Assembly: GCA_012719195.1 (NCBI GenBank)
Contig: JAAYAV010000382.1
Coordinates: forward strand, 1-23,240
Direction: 5' to 3'
Origin: Anaerolineae bacterium
Lineage (GTDB): Bacteria > Chloroflexota > Anaerolineae > DRVO01
DNA length: 23,240 nucleotides
Under the pieces are notes generated by a model. That model did not search any database. It was not told the origin of the DNA and saw nothing but the letters and a program-made list of their open reading frames with translations. Of this stretch, positions 13,173 through 22,065 are shown in pieces. Numbering within the stretch: position 1 is the first letter of the stretch; the number at the start of each line of letters is the position of its first letter. Made by a program: the position numbers and the translations under genes.

Positions 13173-14297
13173 ATGGCGTTTATCTCCGAACCTCGCAGCC
13201 TGGATACCGAAACCGTCACCATCAACTTGGGGCCGCACCACCCCAGCACGCACGGCATCTTCCGCCTGCTGGCGACCCTCGATGGCGAGACCGTGGTGGA
13301 TGTGCAGCCCAAAATGGGCTACCTGCACCGGGGCATCGAGAAGATCATGGAGCAGCGCACCTACATCCAGTCGATCCCTCTGGTGGATCGTCTGGACTAC
13401 GTCTGCCCCCTGACCAACGAGCACGCCTTCTGCCACGCCGTGGAGAAGCTGGCCGGACTGCAGGTGCCCGAGCGAGCGGAGTACATCCGCGTCATCATGG
13501 CGGAACTCACCCGCATCATGAGCCATATGCTGGCGGTGGGCTTCCTCTGGAACGAACTCGGCGCGACTTTCACGCCCATGATCTACGCCTACCGGCAGCG
13601 CGAGTTCATCTTCGACATCTTCGAGATGGCTACCGGCGCCCGGATGTTCACCAACTACATGCGCCCCGGTGGAGTCGCGGTCGACTTGCCTGAGGGGTGG
13701 ATGGACTTGGCCGTCAAGGTCACCGACAATCTCGAGCGCTTCTTCGACGAGTTCGAGACGCTGACGGCCGAGAACGAGATCTTCCTCGCCCGCACCATCG
13801 ACATCGGTGTGCTTCCGGCTGACCTGGCGATCAACTGCAGCCTGTCAGGCCCTGTGCTCCGGGCTTCGGGCGTCCCTTACGACGTACGGGTGGCGGAGCC
13901 CTACAGCGTGTACGACCGCTTCCAATGGGAGGTACCGACTCGACCGCACGGCGATACCTACGATCGCTACCTCCAGTACCTGGCGGAGATGCGCCAGAGC
14001 TTGTCCATCGTGCGCCAGGCTATGGCGGCCCTGCCGGATGGCCCGGTGATGGATGAGAAGGCGCGGCGGCTGCGCCCCCCGAAGGGCGAGGCTTATGCCC
14101 GCATCGAGTCTCCCAAGGGAGACCTCGGCTTCTTCATCGTCAGCGAGGGCGGGGCCGAGCCCTACCGGTGCCGGGTGCGGAGTACGGCGCAGATCAACCT
14201 GACGGCGTTGCGCCAGATGGTGATCGGCCACACTCTGCAGGACTTGGTGGTGATCTTCGGTAGCCTCAACTGTACCGTCGCCGATATCGACCGGTAG
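13173..14297 (+). CDS. nuoD: NADH-quinone oxidoreductase subunit D
   Basis: NuoD (49-kDa subunit) forms the quinone-reduction site with NuoB and is related to the large subunit of [NiFe] hydrogenases. The 374-residue protein has NLGPHHPSTHGIFRL (18-32), whose beta-hairpin carries the quinone-contacting histidine. It also has QPKMGYLHRGIEK and the conserved C-terminal VADIDR. The nickel-binding cysteines of hydrogenases are absent, as expected. The frame is open upstream to 13026, but that part overlaps nuoC in another frame. The ATG at 13173 has AGGGAGAGGG immediately upstream. It starts ten bases after nuoC. Confidence 0.97.
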   Translation: MAFISEPRSLDTETVTINLGPHHPSTHGIFRLLATLDGETVVDVQPKMGYLHRGIEKIMEQRTYIQSIPLVDRLDYVCPLTNEHAFCHAVEKLAGLQVPERAEYIRVIMAELTRIMSHMLAVGFLWNELGATFTPMIYAYRQREFIFDIFEMATGARMFTNYMRPGGVAVDLPEGWMDLAVKVTDNLERFFDEFETLTAENEIFLARTIDIGVLPADLAINCSLSGPVLRASGVPYDVRVAEPYSVYDRFQWEVPTRPHGDTYDRYLQYLAEMRQSLSIVRQAMAALPDGPVMDEKARRLRPPKGEAYARIESPKGDLGFFIVSEGGAEPYRCRVRSTAQINLTALRQMVIGHTLQDLVVIFGSLNCTVADIDR

Positions 14298-14309
14298 CGA
14301 GGACACTCT

Positions 14310-15470
14310 ATGGGATTCCTAGACGCTCTTCCCCTCACAGTGATGGACTGGCTGCGCGGCCTGTTGGGCCAGGGCCTGCCGGCATGGGGGGTCGAACTGG
14401 TAGTCGGGCTGATCAAAGTAGTCCTGATTCTGGTGGTGGCCATCCTGCCCGTCATCGTGCTGACGTGGCTGGAGCGCAAGGTGCTGGCGCGCGGCCAGGA
14501 TCGTTTCGGCCCCAACCTGGCCGGGCCCTATGGTCTTGTCGTGGCCTTCGCCGACGCCATCAAGATCCTCACCAAAGAGGACATCATCCCGCAGGCGGCC
14601 GACCGCCAGGTCTTCCGGTTCGCGCCCGCTCTTGTCCTCATCCCGACTCTGCTCGTATTCACGGTTGTCCCCATGGGGCGAGGCATGATCGCCGCCGACC
14701 TGAACGTGGGCATCCTCTTTGCTGTGGCAATCGGCTCGCTGGCGGTCATTGCCATCATCGCGGCTACCTGGTCCTCGGGGAACAAGTACTCCCTGCTCTC
14801 CATGTTCCGCTCGGTGGCGCAGTTGGTGAGCTACGAGTTGCCCATGGCTTTCTCCGTGTTGACCGTGGTGCTCGTCAGCGGCGGCCTCAGCACGGTGCGG
14901 ATCGTGGAAGCGCAAGTGATCCCCTTCGCTCTGGTCATGCCCATTGCTGCGGTGACGTACTTCTTGGCCTCCCTGGCCGAAGCCAACCGCTCCCCCTTTG
15001 ACCTTCTTCTGGGGGAGTCGGAGATCGTCGCCGGGCACAACCTGGAGTACTCCGGCATGCGCTTCGCGATGTTCTACATCGGCGAGTACGCGCACATCTT
15101 CGTCATCGGCGCTCTGACCACGACCCTCTTTTTGGGTGGCTATCAGGGCCCGATCCTGCCGGGCTATATGTGGTTCCTTATCAAGACGATGGCGGTGGTC
15201 TACGTGGTCCTTTGGATCCGGTGCACCTGGCCGCGCATGCGCATCGACCAACTGCTCGACTTCTCCTGGAAGCTCCTCGTCCCGCTGAACCTGGCCAACC
15301 TGATGCTGGTGGCTCTGGTGTTCAAGCTGGCGGGGACGGGGCTGCTGGGCTCGTTGCTGAGCCTGGTGGTGAACGTCGGCCTTCTGGTCGCGGTAGGGAC
15401 GTTCCTGGTGCGGCGGGCGCGGAGCAGCACATCGCGTCGCACGCGCGCGCTGGTTCTGGGGGAGGTGTAG
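14310..15470 (+). CDS. nuoH: NADH-quinone oxidoreductase subunit H
   Basis: NuoH lies at the junction of the two arms and forms most of the quinone cavity. The 386-residue membrane protein has about eight helices and the two signature loops. The first begins LERKVLARGQDRFGPNLAGP and continues FADAIKILTKEDIIP. The second begins LAEANRSPFDLLLGESEIVA and ends EYSGMRFAMFYIGEY. ATG 14310 follows CGAGGA. The gene ends one base before the ATG of nuoI. The C-terminal tail (VRRARSSTSRRTRALVLGEV) is basic and of low conservation. Confidence 0.97.
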   Translation: MGFLDALPLTVMDWLRGLLGQGLPAWGVELVVGLIKVVLILVVAILPVIVLTWLERKVLARGQDRFGPNLAGPYGLVVAFADAIKILTKEDIIPQAADRQVFRFAPALVLIPTLLVFTVVPMGRGMIAADLNVGILFAVAIGSLAVIAIIAATWSSGNKYSLLSMFRSVAQLVSYELPMAFSVLTVVLVSGGLSTVRIVEAQVIPFALVMPIAAVTYFLASLAEANRSPFDLLLGESEIVAGHNLEYSGMRFAMFYIGEYAHIFVIGALTTTLFLGGYQGPILPGYMWFLIKTMAVVYVVLWIRCTWPRMRIDQLLDFSWKLLVPLNLANLMLVALVFKLAGTGLLGSLLSLVVNVGLLVAVGTFLVRRARSSTSRRTRALVLGEV

Positions 15471-15471
15471 C

Positions 15472-15999
15472 ATGCTGGGGCGGGGAATGCTGAAGGGGCT
15501 GTGGGTAACGCTCCAGCACACCATATCTTCGTTCACCAGCGGCCCGCGGCGCTTCCCCAAGCGCTATCTGGACGGGCCGGTTCCTAGGCCGGAGCCATCC
15601 ACCCAGGGGATGCTGACGCTGCAGTACCCGTTCGAGAAGTACGAGATGTGGCCCCGGTTCCGCGGCGTCCTGGTGCATTTGCGTGACCCAGAGACCGGCC
15701 AGTCGCGCTGCACGGCCTGCATGGCATGTGTCCGCGCTTGTCCCCATGGGGTGCTGACGGTAACCGGTGAGGGCAAGGGCAGGGAGCGGCGCGCCAAGAC
15801 CTACACCTACGAGCTCGGTCGCTGCATCTTCTGTCGCCTGTGCGTGGAGTCCTGTCGATTCGACGCCATCGAGATGGGCCAGGAATATGAGTTCGTGAGC
15901 ACCACGCAGGATCAGACCCTCAATCTCGAGGAGATGCTGGCCCTGGGCGATAGGAGCGGCATCAAGCACACGGGCGAGGCCTGGGGGCAGGTGGAATGA
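15472..15999 (+). CDS. nuoI: NADH-quinone oxidoreductase subunit I
   Basis: NuoI carries two [4Fe-4S] clusters (N6a and N6b) that link the peripheral chain to NuoB. Cysteines are at 80, 83, 86 and 90 (CTACMACVRACP) and 118, 121, 124 and 128 (CIFCRLCVESCR). In the second motif the residue after the last cysteine is arginine rather than the usual proline. At 175 residues the length is normal. ATG 15472 has GGGGGAGGTG just upstream; ATG 15487 is a possible alternative. The TGA overlaps the ATG of nuoJ. NuoI without nuoE/F/G nearby must receive electrons from a donor not encoded here. Confidence 0.97.
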   Translation: MLGRGMLKGLWVTLQHTISSFTSGPRRFPKRYLDGPVPRPEPSTQGMLTLQYPFEKYEMWPRFRGVLVHLRDPETGQSRCTACMACVRACPHGVLTVTGEGKGRERRAKTYTYELGRCIFCRLCVESCRFDAIEMGQEYEFVSTTQDQTLNLEEMLALGDRSGIKHTGEAWGQVE

Positions 16000-16487
16000 T
16001 GGCCAAGGCGATCTTCATCCTGGTGAGCTTGGTCACATTGGTGTCCGCCATCGGAGTCGTTGCTTTGCCCAAGGTGCTTCACGCGGCGCTGGCTCTGGTA
16101 TTCGCGCTCATTGGCGTAGGGGCGCTGTATGCCCTACTGGGGGCGGGGTACCTGGCGGTGGTGCAGGTGATGATCTACGTGGGCGCCATCTCGGTGCTCA
16201 TCATCCTGGCCATCATGGTGAGTCAGCGATCCATGGAGGACAGCCAACTGCAGGCGTTCGTGCCGCATCGAGCCGTGACGGCAGTGGTGGCGGGCCTTCT
16301 CTTCGTCGTCCTGGCGGGCGTGTCTATTGGCGCCGCCTGGCCGGTGGTGGAGACGGCCGTCCCCCCGGACACCATCGCACGTTTGGGGGAGGCATTCGCC
16401 GGGCGCTATCTGCTGCCTTTTGAGGTGGCCTCGGTGGTCCTGCTGGTGTCATTGGTGGGTGCCGTCTACGTAGCGCGAGAGCCTTAG
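15996..16487 (+). CDS. nuoJ: NADH-quinone oxidoreductase subunit J
   Basis: NuoJ is a five-helix membrane subunit whose third helix changes shape during coupling. The 163-residue protein contains the conserved GALYALLGAGYLAVVQVMIY, followed by VGAISVLIILAIMV. The segment ends with the family's typical VASVVLLVSLVGAVYVAREP. It starts at ATG 15996, overlapping the nuoI stop as ATGA; the next ATG (15999) is equally possible. This overlap indicates tight translational coupling. Confidence 0.95.
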   Translation: MMAKAIFILVSLVTLVSAIGVVALPKVLHAALALVFALIGVGALYALLGAGYLAVVQVMIYVGAISVLIILAIMVSQRSMEDSQLQAFVPHRAVTAVVAGLLFVVLAGVSIGAAWPVVETAVPPDTIARLGEAFAGRYLLPFEVASVVLLVSLVGAVYVAREP

Positions 16488-16509
16488 TCGGCCTTCCGAG
16501 GGGAGCAAG

Positions 16510-16836
16510 ATGGAGGATGTGGTGGGCTCCGTGCCCCTGACGTGGTACCTGGTTGTAGCGGCGGCGCTGTTCTGCATCGGCCTCTACGGTGTGCTTACGC
16601 GCCGTAACGCGGTTTCCATACTCATGGGTGTGGAGCTGATTCTGAATGCCGCCAACATCAACCTAGTCGCCTTCTGGCGGCATGTGGGCCCGGAGCAACT
16701 GGACGGCGTGGTGTTCGCGCTCATTGTCATCACGGTGGCTGCCTGTGAAGCGGCGGTCGGCCTGGCGCTCATTATCGGAGTCTTCCGATCAAGACGGTCG
16801 GTGGATCTCAGTGACATCGACCTGTTGCAGGGCTAG
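16510..16836 (+). CDS. nuoK: NADH-quinone oxidoreductase subunit K
   Basis: NuoK is a three-helix, MrpC-like subunit in the proton path. The 108-residue protein keeps the two essential membrane glutamates, E42 in MGVELILNAANINLVAF and E80 in AACEAAVGLALI. Start ATG 16510 follows CGAGGGGAGC. The C-terminal tail (RSRRSVDLSDIDLLQG) is typical. It lies 22 bases after nuoJ and 34 before nuoL. Confidence 0.96.
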   Translation: MEDVVGSVPLTWYLVVAAALFCIGLYGVLTRRNAVSILMGVELILNAANINLVAFWRHVGPEQLDGVVFALIVITVAACEAAVGLALIIGVFRSRRSVDLSDIDLLQG

Positions 16837-16870
16837 TCGGACGCCGGTTTAGGAGGCTCGAGAGACTCTG

Positions 16871-18910
16871 ATGCTCAACCTGGTGTGGCTCGTACCCGCT
16901 TTACCCCTAGCGGCCTTTGCTGCCATTTCGGTGGTCCTTTGGCGCGACCGTCGCGCCGCGACCTGGGCGGCGTGGCTGGCCATCGGGGCCTCGTGGCTGA
17001 TCGCGTGGGCCATCTTCGCCGGCACCTGGGGCCAACCACAGCTGGCGACAGAGCCAGTCCGCGTCGGCATCCTGACCTTGCCGACGGGTGCCGAGTTCCT
17101 GCGCCTCGGGTTCATGGTGGACCCACTCACCGGCATCATGCTGTTCATGGTCCCTTTCCTGTGCCTACTGATCTTCGTCTACTCCCGCGGTTACATGGAT
17201 GGGGATCCGCGCTACAGCCGCTACTTCGCCTACGTATCGCTCTTCGCGACGGGCATGCTCGGCCTGGTCGTCTCCGACAACCTGCTCTTCCTCTATGTCT
17301 TCTGGGAGATCATGGGTCTCTGCTCGTACCTTCTCATATCCTTCTGGTTTGAGAAGGAGAGCGCCTACCGGGCCGGCCTCAAGGCATTTCTCACTACCCG
17401 AGTCGGTGACGCGCTGCTCCTGCTCGGCCTGCTGCTGCTCTACTCGCGCACCGGCACTCTGACCTTCTCCGAGATCTTCCAGGCCGATGTCCTCTCCCGT
17501 CTGGCGGACACGGTCGTCTCGTTGCCGCTGCTGGGCACGGTGCCGGTAGCGGTGCTGGCTTCGCTACTCATCTTCGGCGGCGCCGTTGGTAAGTCGGCCC
17601 AGTTCCCGCTGCATGTCTGGCTGCCCGACGCTATGGAAGGCCCCACCCCGGTCAGTGCCCTGATCCACGCCGCCACCATGGTCTCGGCGGGTGTCTATCT
17701 GGTGGCGCGCATGTTCCCCCTCTATGCGGCCGCCGGACCGGGAAACGGTGCCATGACGACGGTGGCGGCCATCGGCGCCTTCACCGCTCTGTTTTCTGCC
17801 ACCATCGCCGTGGCGCAGAACGACGTAAAGCGGGTGCTTGCCTTCTCCACCATCAGCCAGTTGGGATACATGATGGCCGGTCTCGGGATCGGCGCCTTCG
17901 TGGCGGGTGTCTTCCACCTGGTCACCCACGCCTTCTTCAAAGCGCTGCTGTTCCTTGGATCAGGTTCGGTGATCGTCGGATCCCACCACGAACAAGATAT
18001 GATGAAGCTCGGTGGGCTCCGCACGCGGATGCCGGTGACATTCTGGAGCTTCCTGGCGGGAACTCTGGCCCTGGCAGGGGTGTTCCCCTTTGCCGGCTTC
18101 TGGAGCAAGGACGAGATACTCGCCGAGGCGTCCCACGGCGGGCACATGCTGGTGTATGTGGTCCTGACGTTGGCAGCGCTCCTGACCGCCTTCTACATGG
18201 GCCGGCAGGTCTGCCTCACCTTCCTGGGCCAGCCTCGTAGCCATGAGGCGGAGCACGCCCACGAGGTGACTCCCTTCATGTACGTGCCGGTGGCGATACT
18301 GGCTTTCATGGCGACCTTCCTCGGCCTCATGGGAGTGCCGGCGGATTTCCCCATTCTGGGCAAGCTGCTCGGCGAGAACCCCTTCCATCACTACATCGGC
18401 GAGATGCTCACCCTGACGGGGGCGCACCCGGAGGCTCACGGCGTCAACTGGCCCGTGATGCTCATCTCCCTGGTACTGGCGCTCCTGGGCCTATTCCTCG
18501 GTTGGCTCGTCTACGGACGACGGCCACTTGAAGCGGGACAGCCGGACCCGCTGCGGCGCGTACTGGGCTCGCTCTACCCGGTGCTGGAGAACCGCTACTA
18601 CGTGGACGAGTTCTACCAAGCCACCGTACTGCGTGCCGTGCATTGGCTCTCGGCGACCTTCACCGCCATCGACTCGCGTTGGGTCATCGACCCCTTCGTG
18701 AACGCGGTCGGGCGCAGTTTCGGGCGCCTTGCCTCGCGGTCCAGCAGCTTCGATGGTCGTTTCGTGGACGGAGCCGTACACGCCACCGCCCGACTGGCCG
18801 ACGCGGCCGGTCGGGCGTTGCGGCCGGTGCAGACCGGCAAGGTGCAGGACTACCTGCTTGTTGTCGCTACCACGGTGTTGCTGCTGCTCGGGGTGTTCAT
18901 CATCCTGTAG
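16871..18910 (+). CDS. nuoL: NADH-quinone oxidoreductase subunit L
   Basis: NuoL is the distal antiporter-like proton pump. The 679-residue protein has the Mrp/NuoL core, with E146 in FWEIMGLCSYLLI, K241 in GAVGKSAQFPLHVWLPDAM, and GPTPVSALIHAATMVSAGVY. A C-terminal extension contains YVDEFYQATVLRAVHWLS, the long lateral helix, and ends with a final membrane anchor. ATG 16871 is the first suitable start, but AGGAGG at 16851-16856 is 14 bases away, farther than usual. A weaker site or slower initiation may apply. Confidence 0.97.
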   Translation: MLNLVWLVPALPLAAFAAISVVLWRDRRAATWAAWLAIGASWLIAWAIFAGTWGQPQLATEPVRVGILTLPTGAEFLRLGFMVDPLTGIMLFMVPFLCLLIFVYSRGYMDGDPRYSRYFAYVSLFATGMLGLVVSDNLLFLYVFWEIMGLCSYLLISFWFEKESAYRAGLKAFLTTRVGDALLLLGLLLLYSRTGTLTFSEIFQADVLSRLADTVVSLPLLGTVPVAVLASLLIFGGAVGKSAQFPLHVWLPDAMEGPTPVSALIHAATMVSAGVYLVARMFPLYAAAGPGNGAMTTVAAIGAFTALFSATIAVAQNDVKRVLAFSTISQLGYMMAGLGIGAFVAGVFHLVTHAFFKALLFLGSGSVIVGSHHEQDMMKLGGLRTRMPVTFWSFLAGTLALAGVFPFAGFWSKDEILAEASHGGHMLVYVVLTLAALLTAFYMGRQVCLTFLGQPRSHEAEHAHEVTPFMYVPVAILAFMATFLGLMGVPADFPILGKLLGENPFHHYIGEMLTLTGAHPEAHGVNWPVMLISLVLALLGLFLGWLVYGRRPLEAGQPDPLRRVLGSLYPVLENRYYVDEFYQATVLRAVHWLSATFTAIDSRWVIDPFVNAVGRSFGRLASRSSSFDGRFVDGAVHATARLADAAGRALRPVQTGKVQDYLLVVATTVLLLLGVFIIL

Positions 18911-18957
18911 GGCAGCGCTTCTAGATTGAGCTTATGGTCGGCTAGGAGGGTACATAG

Positions 18958-20472
18958 ATGGGGTTCCCGATCCTATCACTGGTGACGTTCCTGCCCCTGC
19001 TGGGGGCGCTCATGGTGCTTATGCTGCCGCGCGAGAACACGCGCGCCATCAAGCAGATCTCGGTAGGAACGGCCGTGGTCACTCTGGGGCTGGGCACCAT
19101 TATCTGGAGCGCCTACGACCGGGCGGCCGGCGGGTTGCAGTTCATCGAGCTGGCGCGCTGGATTCCGGCCATTGACGTCAACTACTACATGGGTGCCGAT
19201 GGCCTCAGTGTACCCCTGATCTTCCTGACCACCCTCCTGACGCCACTGGCTCTGCTCTACTCGGCATTCACCATCAACACACGGGTGAAGGAGTTCTTCC
19301 TTCTCTTCCTGGTGCTGGAGACGGGGATGCTGGGTGTCTTCTCCGCCCTCGACCTGGTGCTCTTCTACGTGTTCTGGGAGTTGGGGCTCGTTCCCATGTA
19401 CTTCCTCATCGGCCTGTGGGGTGGTGAGCGGCGCGAGTATGCCGCAATCAAGTTCTTCATCTACACCCTGGCCGGCAGCGTGTTCATGCTCCTCGGCATC
19501 CTCTACCTCTACTTCACCACGGGGAGCTTCGGCATCCCCGAGGTCGCCGCGGCCTTTGAGACGGCTCGGCCCTTCGCCCAGAACATGGGCATCGTGAGCC
19601 TGGTCTTCTGGGGCATCTTCGTCGCTTTCGCTATCAAGCTGCCGCTCTTTCCCTTCCATACCTGGCTGCCGGACGCCCACACCGAGGCGCCGACCGCCGG
19701 TAGTGTCATCCTGGCCGGCGTATTGCTGAAGCTGGGCGGCTACGGATTCGTCCGTATCCTGCTTCCTGTCTTCCCCTCGGCGTTCAAGTACTACTCGCCT
19801 CTGATCGCCGCGCTGGCAGTGATCAGCATCGTGTACGGTGCCCTCGTCTGCATGGCACAGTGGGACTTGAAGCGGCTGATTGCCTACTCCTCGGTATCGC
19901 ACATGGGCTTCGTGATGCTCGGCGTCGCGGCGGGAGCGGCGGGCCTGGGAGTCGCCGGGCAGGAGACCAGCGTATCCCTGGCCCTGAACGGCGCCATTCT
20001 GCAGATGTTCAACCACGGGGTGATTACGGGCGCCTTGTTCCTCCTGGTGGGCGTCATCTACGAGCGCGCTCACACTCGTGACCTGAGGGCCTTCGGCGGC
20101 CTGGGAACAGCGATGCCTTACTTCTTCGGCTTCATGCTGGTGGCGGGCTTCGCCTCGCTGGGGCTGCCCGGCCTGGCCGGCTTCTGGGCCGAGCTTTTCG
20201 TCTTCCGCGGGACACTCGCCATCGCACCGGTCTTCGCGATTGTCGGCGTGCTGGGCCTGGTGTTTGCGGCTGGCTACATGCTCTGGAAGGTGATGCAGAA
20301 TCTGTTCTTCGGTGAACTGGACGACCGCTGGCGCAACCTCCCCGACCTGTACAGCTGGGAGATCGTAGCCCTGACGCCGTTGCTGGCCTTCATGGTGTTT
20401 TTCGGTGTGTACCCGACGCCGCTGGTGAATCTGATCAACACGGCGACAACCGCGCTAGCCGGCCTCCTGTAG
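18958..20472 (+). CDS. nuoM: NADH-quinone oxidoreductase subunit M
   Basis: NuoM is the second antiporter-like pump. The 504-residue protein carries the key charged residues: E141 in FYVFWELGLVPMYFLIGLWG and K227 in FAIKLPLFPFHTWLPDAHTE. PTAGSVILAGVLLKLGGYGF follows, then a later lysine in QWDLKRLIAYSSVSHMGFV. Fourteen membrane helices are expected and the length is normal. ATG 18958 follows TAGGAGGG at 18943-18950. nuoN starts 12 bases after its stop. Confidence 0.97.
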   Translation: MGFPILSLVTFLPLLGALMVLMLPRENTRAIKQISVGTAVVTLGLGTIIWSAYDRAAGGLQFIELARWIPAIDVNYYMGADGLSVPLIFLTTLLTPLALLYSAFTINTRVKEFFLLFLVLETGMLGVFSALDLVLFYVFWELGLVPMYFLIGLWGGERREYAAIKFFIYTLAGSVFMLLGILYLYFTTGSFGIPEVAAAFETARPFAQNMGIVSLVFWGIFVAFAIKLPLFPFHTWLPDAHTEAPTAGSVILAGVLLKLGGYGFVRILLPVFPSAFKYYSPLIAALAVISIVYGALVCMAQWDLKRLIAYSSVSHMGFVMLGVAAGAAGLGVAGQETSVSLALNGAILQMFNHGVITGALFLLVGVIYERAHTRDLRAFGGLGTAMPYFFGFMLVAGFASLGLPGLAGFWAELFVFRGTLAIAPVFAIVGVLGLVFAAGYMLWKVMQNLFFGELDDRWRNLPDLYSWEIVALTPLLAFMVFFGVYPTPLVNLINTATTALAGLL

Positions 20473-20483
20473 GGGAAAGCGGC

Positions 20484-21959
20484 ATGAATGCTCTGACAAC
20501 CCTAGGGCTGCTCTCGCCCGAGATACTGCTACTGATCACGGCGCTCGCCGTGCTGACGCTCGACCTGATCTGGCACGGCGAGCGCCGTACAGGCTGGCTG
20601 CCGTACCTGGCAGTAGCGGGCACGCTAGCGGCCATCGTGGCGACACTCGCTATCTACGGTCGTGGAGAGTCCATCCTGGGCGAGATGATGGCGGCGGACG
20701 ACTTCGCCCTCTTCTTCAAGCTGGTGGCGCTTTCGGCCACTGCCTTGGTCATCCTGGGGGCACGGCAGCACATCGCCGCCAGGGCCCGCCGCGAGGGTGA
20801 GTTCTACTTCCTGCTGCTTTCGGCCACTCTGGCGTCCATGCTCGCGACGGCGGCCACCGACCTTATCAGCCTCTACCTGGCCTTCGAGTTCCTCAGCTTG
20901 GCCAGCTACGTGCTGGTGAGCTACTTGCGCGGAGACGATTTCTCCGTCGAGGGTGGCATCAAGTACTTCCTGTATGGTGCGGTGGCCTCGGCCATCATGC
21001 TTTACGGAATGACGCTGCTCTACGGGGCGACCGGCACCACCACCCTCCGCGGCATCGCGGAAGGGCTGAACCGGAGCGCCGGGCCGCTTGCCTCGCTCGC
21101 CATACCCATCAGCATCATGCTGCTGGCCGGGTTTGCTTTCAAGATCGCCATCGCGCCCTTCCATCAGTGGGCGCCCGACGCCTACGAGGGTGCCCCCACG
21201 CCCGTCACCGCCTACCTATCGGTGGCCTCGAAGATGACCGGTTTCGCCGTGCTGCTGCGGGTCATGGTGGTGGGCATGGGTGACTTCCAGCCCACCTGGG
21301 CGCGGGTGCTGGGCGCCTTCGCGATTGTGAGCATGGTGCTGGGCAATCTGGTGGCGCTTCAGCAGCCCAACATCAAGCGCATGCTGGCCTACTCCAGCAT
21401 CGCCCACGCCGGCTACATCATGGTAGGCTTCGTCACGCACGGACTGGACCCGGTGGGCTTCACCGGCCTGAACGGGGTGCTGTTCTACGCCATGGTCTAC
21501 GTGTTCACGAACGTAGGGCTCTTCCTGGGCATCATCGCCTTCGAGAACGCGACTGACTCCACCAAGATCGCGGATTTTGCCGGCCTCTTCCGCCGCTCGC
21601 CCGTCCTAGCCATCTCGATGTGTTACTTCCTGTTCTCGCTGACGGGCATTCCCTTCACCGGCGGCATGTTCGCCAAGATCTTTGTCTTTGGGCCGGCGAT
21701 GCAGGCGGGACCCTTCGGGCTGCTGCTGGCAGGCATCGGCGTCGTCACCAGCGTGGTGGGCGCCTACTACTACCTGAATGTGGTGCGAACGATGTTCTTC
21801 GTCGCCGGCGATGCGAGCGCGCCCGCGGTTCCGGTTGGCAGGCTGGTCCAGATCGGTCTGGTGGCAGCGGCGGTCGTCACTCTGGCCATCGGCGTGTTTC
21901 CGCAGCCGCTGGTGGATCTGGCTTCGCGCTCGGCTGTGGTCCTGGGGATGCTGCCCTAG
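20484..21959 (+). CDS. nuoN: NADH-quinone oxidoreductase subunit N
   Basis: NuoN is the third antiporter-like pump, closest to the membrane-arm hinge. The 491-residue protein has E135 in LYLAFEFLSLASYVLVSY and K220 in FAFKIAIAPFHQWAPDAYEG. APTPVTAYLSVASKMTGFAV and NIKRMLAYSSIAHAGYIMVG follow. ATG 20484 is preceded by AGGGGAAAG. It is the last gene of the operon and is followed after 22 bases by a strong terminator. Confidence 0.97.
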   Translation: MNALTTLGLLSPEILLLITALAVLTLDLIWHGERRTGWLPYLAVAGTLAAIVATLAIYGRGESILGEMMAADDFALFFKLVALSATALVILGARQHIAARARREGEFYFLLLSATLASMLATAATDLISLYLAFEFLSLASYVLVSYLRGDDFSVEGGIKYFLYGAVASAIMLYGMTLLYGATGTTTLRGIAEGLNRSAGPLASLAIPISIMLLAGFAFKIAIAPFHQWAPDAYEGAPTPVTAYLSVASKMTGFAVLLRVMVVGMGDFQPTWARVLGAFAIVSMVLGNLVALQQPNIKRMLAYSSIAHAGYIMVGFVTHGLDPVGFTGLNGVLFYAMVYVFTNVGLFLGIIAFENATDSTKIADFAGLFRRSPVLAISMCYFLFSLTGIPFTGGMFAKIFVFGPAMQAGPFGLLLAGIGVVTSVVGAYYYLNVVRTMFFVAGDASAPAVPVGRLVQIGLVAAAVVTLAIGVFPQPLVDLASRSAVVLGMLP

Positions 21960-21981
21960 ATCCATGTCGGCTTTGCACTGG

Positions 21982-22014
21982 GGGCGCAGGTCCATGGACC
22001 TGCGCCCGTTTTGG
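21982..22014 (+). terminator. Terminator of the nuo operon
   Basis: GGGCGCAGGTCCA (21982-21994) is followed immediately by its exact reverse complement (21995-22007), a 26-nt perfect palindrome. As RNA it folds into an 11-bp stem with a CATG loop, followed by GTTTTGG. The strong stem and T run 22 bases after nuoN fit a rho-independent terminator. Confidence 0.85.
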
Positions 22015-22021
22015 TACTGGG

Positions 22022-22042
22022 CCGGCCAGACCGTCTGGCCGG
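22022..22042 (+). other. Second hairpin upstream of tgt
   Basis: CCGGCCAGA (22022-22030) pairs perfectly with TCTGGCCGG (22034-22042) around CCG. It lies eight bases after the nuo terminator and 24 bases before the tgt start, with no T run after it. It might back up termination, or act as a leader structure if tgt is transcribed from read-through. Confidence 0.4.
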
Positions 22043-22065
22043 GGCAGCCCGTTGGAGTAGGTAGA

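Noticed and set aside
14319..15560. Minus-strand open frame of 413 codons over nuoH
   Set aside because: It is antisense to nuoH, rich in H, Q and R, with no motif or ribosome binding site.
21778..22065. Upstream extension of the tgt frame into nuoN
   Set aside because: It overlaps the end of nuoN and the terminator and adds 96 residues unrelated to Tgt.
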